Below the pieces are notes generated by a model that saw nothing but the letters and a program-made list of their open reading frames with translations, had not been told where the DNA came from and searched no databases. From NCBI GenBank assembly GCA_964348525.1, contig CAYGCY010000012.1, forward strand, positions 1-10,122: a DNA stretch of 10,122 nucleotides, given 5' to 3'. This document shows, piece by piece, positions 7,318 through 10,122 of the stretch; the stretch's first letter is position 1, and each line of letters opens with the position of its first letter. This stretch comes from 12-FULL-44-12b sp964348525 (lineage in GTDB: Bacteria > Patescibacteriota > Minisyncoccia > Phycocordibacterales > Zambryskibacteraceae). The position numbers and the translations under genes are program-made.

Positions 7318-7400
7318 GCGCCGGTGGTAGAGTGGTCAATTACAACAGACTGTAAATCTGTCGCCTTCGGGCTACGAAGGTTCGAATCCTTCTCGGCGCA
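7318..7400 (+). tRNA. tRNA-Tyr(GUA)
   Basis: A class II tRNA. Acceptor GCGCCGG pairs with TCGGCGC (one G-U), discriminator A. The anticodon stem ACAGA/TCTGT holds the loop CTGTAAA, giving anticodon GUA. The long variable arm is a GCC-TTCG-GGC hairpin. T stem GAAGG/CCTTC with loop TTCGAAT. CCA is not encoded: ACA-ATG follows, so CCA must be added by nucleotidyltransferase. A36-A37-A38 is present. The next start codon begins only 2 nt after the discriminator base. Confidence 0.96.
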
Positions 7401-7402
7401 CA

Positions 7403-7705
7403 ATGGAAGCCGTCCCAAATCAAAAAGAAGTTATTCAAGCAAAATTTGAAGAGCTAAAAAGAAGACAGTATTCGTTGGTTTTTGGGGTGGAGGGAGAATC
7501 TCAAACGGATCTTATAGACGCAATAACTCAGTATGCTTTTTTGTTGCAAGAAAAATATAATGACCCATATTCTTTTGTTGCCTATCATGCCCTCATAGGT
7601 AGTACCCCCTCAGACGATGTACCTCTTATGGATTTTCCAGGAGACGATTCTGTAGAGGGATTTATTGCTGAATTAGAGCAAAAATACGCTGTTGAAAATA
7701 AATAG
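7403..7705 (+). CDS. hypothetical acidic protein, 100 aa
   Basis: I do not recognise this protein. It is soluble-looking (no signal peptide or membrane segment). The N-terminal half is helical with basic residues (KEVIQAKFEELKRRQYS) and the C-terminal half is acidic (DDVPLMDFPGDDSVEGF, then a terminal helix IAELEQKY). Its ATG is 2 nt after the 3' end of tRNA-Tyr, with no ribosome-binding site possible outside the tRNA, and no upstream start lies outside the tRNA. It is therefore probably co-transcribed with tRNA-Tyr and released as a near-leaderless mRNA by tRNA 3' processing. The reading frame is clean to TAG, and rpmG follows 22 nt later with its own promoter overlapping the end of this gene. 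That it is a real gene is inferred from length, base composition and packing. Confidence 0.7.
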   Translation: MEAVPNQKEVIQAKFEELKRRQYSLVFGVEGESQTDLIDAITQYAFLLQEKYNDPYSFVAYHALIGSTPSDDVPLMDFPGDDSVEGFIAELEQKYAVENK

Positions 7706-7719
7706 ATACATGTTAAAGT
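7692..7719 (+). promoter_or_regulatory. promoter of rpmG
   Basis: -35 TTGAAA (7692-7697, identical to the tRNA-Tyr -35), 16-nt spacer, extended -10 TGT-TAAAGT (hexamer 7714-7719). The ATG is 8 nt downstream, implying a 1-2 nt leader. Confidence 0.5.
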
Positions 7720-7727
7720 AGTGCCCT

Positions 7728-7883
7728 ATGTCTCAAGATCAATTAATAATATTAAGGAACAAGGAAACCGGCGAGGCTTATTACACTCGCAAAAATAAGC
7801 GCAAAGTAGAGCGCAAAATTGAGCTAAAAAAATACTCAAAAAAGCTCAGAAAGAGGGTGATTTTTAAAGAAGCTAAAAAATAA
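7728..7883 (+). CDS. rpmG: 50S ribosomal protein bL33
   Basis: A 51-aa very basic protein of the large subunit. The core YYTRKNKRKVERKIELKKYS followed by RVIFKEAKK matches the bL33 signature (Y-x-T-x-K-N-K-R ... K-L-E-L-x-K-Y ... H-V-x-F-K-E-x-K). It has no cysteines, so it is the zinc-free form. The usual N-terminal lysine-rich stretch is short (starts MSQDQLIILRNKET). The ATG at 7728 is preceded by GTGCCCT, with no Shine-Dalgarno, and lies 8 nt past a -10 box. The gene converges on the DUF4440 gene across a highly structured 168-bp gap. In many other bacteria rpmG sits close to tRNA-Trp; here tRNA-Trp is 0.5 kb away on the other strand. Confidence 0.95.
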   Translation: MSQDQLIILRNKETGEAYYTRKNKRKVERKIELKKYSKKLRKRVIFKEAKK

Positions 7884-7884
7884 A

Positions 7885-8035
7885 GAGCGTTCGCCATATT
7901 CTCCGGCGTTCACGCATAACCCCGGCCAGCGCCGGGGTTTGCTGTCTCTCAGTTTTTCAAAATCAAGAGTGCATTAGCGCAGATTGATTTACCATGCTGA
8001 AAAACTTCCGAGACGAACGGCGGAGAACAAGGCTC
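7885..8035 (-). ncRNA. candidate structured RNA filling the rpmG/DUF4440 convergent gap
   Basis: Nearly the whole 168-bp gap folds (plus-strand coordinates). P0: 7885-7888 with 8032-8035. P1: 7899-7911 with 8015-8027 (12 of 13 pairs, one G-G). P2 hairpin: 7918-7926 with 7931-7939 (9 bp, GC-rich, 4-nt loop). P3: 7944-7948 with 8010-8014; 7951-7959 with 7998-8006 (9 bp perfect); 7960-7966 with 7984-7990 (7 bp perfect), with a 7-nt bulge 7991-7997. The tip is 7969-7972 with 7977-7980 around ATTA. This makes a three-way junction in which P1 and P3 abut directly. The minus strand is slightly favoured: a TATATT -10-like box (8040-8045) would start a transcript near 8034, and P0 is followed by a U-rich run (TTTATTTTTT). 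No -35 is seen, and no known RNA family was recognised. Alternative: an elaborate bidirectional terminator or a degenerate mobile repeat. Confidence 0.45.
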
Positions 8036-8051
8036 ACTAAATATACCCCGC

Positions 8052-8402
8052 TTATTTAATGATGGTTCCTTGATGGAAAATCATTTGCCAATTTCCATTA
8101 TTTTTTTTCCAAACCGAGCTTCTTTGTGACAGTGTGGTCTGATTAGCTAAAGTTTTACTAATCTGAAAAATTGTCATTATCAAATCTGGGGCCAGTTCCT
8201 TTGTTTCAAAAGAATTAACTAAAAATTTTGGCGCTTCCATTTCTGGCAAGTCCTCCAAGACGTGTTTTTTATCGAATATTTTTCCTGAACTACCAATTTC
8301 TATAAAATCATCCGATACCAACTTGTCTAGTTTTTCTTTAGATTTTCTAACTTCTGGTTGAAGTAGTGATAATTCAAGTTGTTTTATAGTTTCTTTGTCC
8401 AT
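8052..8402 (-). CDS. DUF4440 / NTF2-like (SnoaL-type) family protein
   Basis: A 116-aa single-domain protein of the NTF2-like alpha+beta barrel superfamily. The DUF4440 pattern is clear: an N-terminal helix (ETIKQLELSLL), LDKLVSDDFIEIGSSGKIFDK (25-45), and the C-terminal SSVWKKNNGNWQMIFHQGT segment (about 95-113). Members often look like small-molecule-binding or enzyme-like domains, but the function of this subgroup is unknown and I assign no reaction. The ATG is 5 nt after the encoded CCA of tRNA-Trp, so the gene probably shares its transcript and has almost no leader. It converges on rpmG over the structured region. DUF4440 proteins of this type are familiar from larger-genome bacteria, so acquisition by transfer at a tRNA 3' end is possible, but no repeat of the tRNA end was found to prove insertion. 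Confidence 0.82.
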   Translation of the reverse strand: MDKETIKQLELSLLQPEVRKSKEKLDKLVSDDFIEIGSSGKIFDKKHVLEDLPEMEAPKFLVNSFETKELAPDLIMTIFQISKTLANQTTLSQRSSVWKKNNGNWQMIFHQGTIIK

Positions 8403-8407
8403 GATTA

Positions 8408-8482
8408 TGGCGGGTCCACGAGGACTCGAACCTCGAACTTCGGTTTTGGAGACCGACGTTTTACCATTGAAACTATGGGCCC
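8408..8482 (-). tRNA. tRNA-Trp(CCA)
   Basis: Minus strand: acceptor GGGCCCA against TGGACCC, discriminator G, and an encoded CCA (8408-8410). The anticodon arm has loop CTCCAAA, giving anticodon CCA. T stem CGAGG/CCTCG with loop TTCGAGT. D stem GTTT/AAAC. Two irregularities: position 4 (C) faces A69, a C-A mismatch in the acceptor stem, and position 14 appears to be C where A is nearly invariant. A36-A37-A38 is present. DUF4440 starts 5 nt downstream. Confidence 0.93.
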
Positions 8483-8494
8483 TTGATTTAGGCG

Positions 8495-8500
8495 ATTATA
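8495..8500 (-). promoter_or_regulatory. extended -10 promoter of tRNA-Trp/DUF4440
   Basis: Minus strand TGT-TATAAT, a perfect extended -10, 12 nt before the tRNA 5' end. No -35 hexamer is possible: the -35 position falls inside the 30-bp GC-rich palindrome at 8503-8532, which ends 2 nt upstream of the box. Confidence 0.55.
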
Positions 8501-8502
8501 AC

Positions 8503-8532
8503 AGAAGCCCCGCGCACGTGCGCGGGGCTTCT
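8503..8532. terminator. 30-bp perfect palindrome, likely miaA terminator hairpin
   Basis: AGAAGCCCCGCGCAC followed by its exact reverse complement; as RNA it forms a very GC-rich stem with a small loop. It lies 32 nt past the miaA stop. Neither side has a real U run (minus side reads GTTATAATC), so it is an atypical intrinsic terminator. It could instead, or also, be a protein-binding palindrome over the -35 region of the tRNA-Trp promoter. Confidence 0.55.
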
Positions 8533-8564
8533 CGTCCCTCTAGGGGATTCGTTTTCCTTTTGAG

Positions 8565-9389
8565 CTAGTATCTTTTAAACCAAGTTTTTTGACGTCGTGC
8601 GTATGACACAATGTCTCTTTCTAGCCCTCTTATAAATGCCTGTTTGTCTACCTCTTTTTTTAATAATTTTGCTAGCCACTTATATTCCAAGCCAAACGCA
8701 CCCATTTCTTTATAAGACAAACCTTTTTTATGAAGTATTTGTGCTTCTTTGATCATCCCTAAATCCATTCTTTTTATCAACCGCTTGTGTATGTTGTTTT
8801 TCAGTATGTCTATTGGGGCATCTAGTTTTATAAAAAAAACATCATAGGGGCTATTTTGGTTTTTTCGCGGGGGCACTTTTCCTAGAGCCTTTATTATTTC
8901 AAGCGCTCTTATCAAACGAATTTTGTTTTTTGGGTCTATGTTCCTTGCTCTCTCGGGGTCTTTTCTTTTTAGAATATTAAACAGTTCTTCTGCCGTTTTT
9001 TTAGATAATAAATTTCGAAGTTTCTTATCTGGCGAAACATTCGGTAGAGGAGAGGGGAATAATAGTTCTTCTATATAGAAGCCCGTACCGCCACATACTA
9101 TGGGGGTTTTACCTTTTGCCCAAATATTTTTTAGTATTTTTGTCGCCTCATTTCTGTATTGCTCTACAGTTATTCGTTTCTTTGGATTTGCGATGTCTAT
9201 CATATGGTGGGGGACACCAGTCATTTCTTTTTTAGTAATTTTCCCCGTACCTATATCCATTCCTCTGTATACCTGCCTCGAATCTGCAGAGATGATTTCG
9301 CCATTTATTTTCTTGGCTAAAAAAACAGCCAAGTCACTTTTACCAAGTGCTGTAGGCCCAACTATTGCAACTATCTTTGGTTTTTTCAC
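8565..9389 (-). CDS. miaA: tRNA dimethylallyltransferase (MiaA)
   Basis: MiaA transfers a dimethylallyl group to N6 of A37 in tRNAs that read UNN codons, giving i6A. Motifs in order: P-loop GPTALGKS (11-18), SADSRQVYRGMDIGTGK (34-50) with the catalytic Asp, PHHMID (60-65), GGTGFYIEELL (100-110), KIRLIRALEI (about 155-164), and C-terminal YARRQKTWFKRY, after which it stops at once. At 274 aa it is shorter than the E. coli enzyme (316 aa), lacking the C-terminal tail but no recognisable catalytic motif. The start is GTG; an ATG 10 nt upstream is out of frame and meets a stop. An extended -10 lies 6 nt before the GTG, just past the terminator of the preceding gene. All five tRNAs of this window carry its A36-A37-A38 target motif. 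Confidence 0.96.
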   Translation of the reverse strand: MKKPKIVAIVGPTALGKSDLAVFLAKKINGEIISADSRQVYRGMDIGTGKITKKEMTGVPHHMIDIANPKKRITVEQYRNEATKILKNIWAKGKTPIVCGGTGFYIEELLFPSPLPNVSPDKKLRNLLSKKTAEELFNILKRKDPERARNIDPKNKIRLIRALEIIKALGKVPPRKNQNSPYDVFFIKLDAPIDILKNNIHKRLIKRMDLGMIKEAQILHKKGLSYKEMGAFGLEYKWLAKLLKKEVDKQAFIRGLERDIVSYARRQKTWFKRY

Positions 9390-9395
9390 AATACG

Positions 9396-9401
9396 AGCAT
9401 A
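9396..9401 (-). promoter_or_regulatory. possible extended -10 of miaA
   Basis: Minus strand TGT-TATGCT, hexamer 6 nt before the GTG start, so the mRNA would be leaderless. No -35 is recognisable because that region is the terminator hairpin 9403-9435. Confidence 0.4.
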
Positions 9402-9402
9402 A

Positions 9403-9435
9403 CAAAAACCCCAAAGTTTTGCTTTGGGGTTTTTG
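9403..9435 (-). terminator. rho-independent terminator of the 172-aa protein gene
   Basis: A 14-bp perfect stem (CAAAAACCCCAAAG with CTTTGGGGTTTTTG) and a 5-nt loop. On the minus strand it starts 2 nt after the stop codon and the stem ends in GGGGTTTTTG, a U run typical of intrinsic terminators. The A/U symmetry would let it work in both directions. Confidence 0.85.
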
Positions 9436-9437
9436 TC

Positions 9438-9956
9438 TTAATCTATAAATCCTCCAGCTGGGATGGTACCTCCAGACGAGATGTTCCCGCCAGCGTTAGC
9501 AGATCCTCCGTTGGAAAGATAAACAGCATTAGACAAACGACTCGGCTTTCTGATTTCAAGTGTAGAGCCATCTGATGTGGGAGGGGCTCCGGCCCAACGG
9601 TCTATGTCTATGTTTCCTGTTCCTTCCAAATTTCCACCCCCTTCTACTTGTCCGCCATAGGGGAGTACTATAATTTCAACCCCTTCTTCTTCATTAACAA
9701 TTATATTTTCATCTCCCACTCCGAATACTGCTGCCGCCAAAAATCTAGTAAGAGTAACTTTGTTCTTTGGAGCTTCTTTTACTACCGCTTTTATTGGTTC
9801 AGTTGTTTCAGGTTTGGAGGTTATATTTTTTACCAATGTAGCTACACTTATCGTTAGAGGCAAAAGAATCATAATAAGCAACGCCAAAAAAGCCTGTATG
9901 CCTATATGGGAGGCAGGCGTGCTCGAAATGTTCTTATGTTTTCTAATATTTTCCAT
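9438..9956 (-). CDS. hypothetical single-pass membrane protein with Gly-rich tail, 172 aa
   Basis: Not recognised. One transmembrane helix (about 18-42, IGIQAFLALLIMILLPLTISVA) follows a short basic N-terminus (MENIRKHKN), so the C-terminal 130 residues are probably outside the membrane. They comprise a charged linker (KPETTEPIKAVVKEAPKNK), a segment around 71-99 (RFLAAAVFGVGDENIIVNEE, then VEIIVLPYGG), and a glycine/serine/asparagine-rich tail (GGGNLEGTGN, NGGSANAGGN, SSGGTIPAGG). The frame is open further upstream, but that extension reads MEVRVLSPA, a translation of the T arm of tRNA-Leu. The true start is ATG 9956, which lies 6 nt after a perfect TATAAT. A surface or envelope role is only an inference. 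A strong terminator follows. Confidence 0.75.
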   Translation of the reverse strand: MENIRKHKNISSTPASHIGIQAFLALLIMILLPLTISVATLVKNITSKPETTEPIKAVVKEAPKNKVTLTRFLAAAVFGVGDENIIVNEEEGVEIIVLPYGGQVEGGGNLEGTGNIDIDRWAGAPPTSDGSTLEIRKPSRLSNAVYLSNGGSANAGGNISSGGTIPAGGFID

Positions 9957-9962
9957 GCTGGT

Positions 9963-9992
9963 ATTATACCATAGATAGTATAGAAAAGTCAA
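9963..9992 (-). promoter_or_regulatory. promoter of the 172-aa membrane protein gene
   Basis: Minus strand: -35 TTGACT (9987-9992), 18-nt spacer, extended perfect -10 TGG-TATAAT (hexamer 9963-9968). The ATG follows after 6 nt, so the A of ATG is the expected transcription start: a leaderless mRNA. The strongest promoter match in the window. Confidence 0.72.
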
Positions 9993-10043
9993 TACCTTGT
10001 ATAAAATACGGCCTTGTTTAGAGCTATATTTAGTAAATATATG

Positions 10044-10122
10044 TGCCGGAGAGAGGACTCGAACCTCCACCCCTTGCGAGACACGATTTTGAGTCGTGCG
10101 CGTCTACCATTCCGCCACTCCG
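10044..10122 (-). tRNA. tRNA-Leu(CAA), first 2 nt outside the window
   Basis: Minus strand class II tRNA. Acceptor (GC)CGGAG pairs with CTCCGGC, the bracketed bases lying beyond the edge; discriminator A. Anticodon stem CACGA/TCGTG with loop CTCAAAA, giving anticodon CAA (codon UUG). T stem GGAGG/CCTCT (one G-U) with loop TTCGAGT. CCA is not encoded (CAT follows the discriminator). A36-A37-A38 is present. Confidence 0.95.

Noticed and set aside
7065..7418. Minus-strand ORF of 117 aa over the end of clpB and tRNA-Tyr
   Set aside because: Its N-terminal part is the antisense translation of tRNA-Tyr and the rest is antisense to clpB; a classic artefact.
7885..8035. Assignment of the structured region to SRP RNA, tmRNA or RNase P RNA
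   Set aside because: No SRP tetraloop/AGCA motif, no tRNA-like ends or tag ORF, and far too short for RNase P.
1..10122. CRISPR array, insertion sequence, prophage or toxin-antitoxin system
   Set aside because: No regularly spaced repeats, no transposase, integrase or phage genes, and no toxin-antitoxin pair were found on either strand.

Overview
The window looks like a compact, AT-rich chromosomal segment of a Candidate Phyla Radiation (Patescibacteria) bacterium, most likely a Parcubacteria-type lineage. This is inferred from a minimal IF-2 without N-terminal domains, a very short MiaA and bL33, tight gene packing, a DUF4446 gene upstream of infB, and a membrane-anchored trypsin-fold protein with the VTQTINRVVERT-type stalk I associate with this group. 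The standard code fits: no in-frame UGA is needed, stops are mostly UAA/UAG, and infB ends in UGA.

Layout: 1-149 (minus) tRNA-Leu(UAA), cut by the left edge, and tRNA-Cys(GCA). 159-2462 (minus) an operon DUF4446 > infB > rbfA running toward those tRNAs. 2463-2554 a divergent promoter region. 2555-7275 (plus) a cysteine desulfurase, a catalytically dead HtrA-like membrane protein and a ClpB-type AAA+ disaggregase that also carries a ClpP-docking-like IGF loop. 7318-7883 (plus) tRNA-Tyr, a 100-aa unknown protein starting 2 nt after it, and bL33 (rpmG, not in the supplied ORF list because of its length). 7884-8051 a convergent intergenic region that folds into an extensive multi-helix structure, a candidate ncRNA. 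8052-8482 (minus) tRNA-Trp followed after 5 nt by a DUF4440 protein. 8503-9389 (minus) a 30-bp palindrome and miaA. 9403-9956 (minus) a strong hairpin terminator and a small unknown membrane-anchored protein. 10044-10122 (minus) tRNA-Leu(CAA), lacking its first bases.

Functional themes: translation and tRNA maturation (five tRNAs, IF-2, RbfA, bL33, MiaA, and a cysteine desulfurase that could feed sulfur to tRNA thiolation and Fe-S enzymes), and protein quality control (ClpB-like unfoldase beside a dead protease-fold protein). All five tRNAs read UNN codons and carry A36-A37-A38, the recognition motif of MiaA, which is also encoded here.

Regulation: seven genes have a -10-like box only 6-10 nt before the start codon and none has a convincing Shine-Dalgarno sequence. 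Two further genes start 2 and 5 nt after a tRNA 3' end. Together this suggests that leaderless or near-leaderless mRNAs are the rule here.
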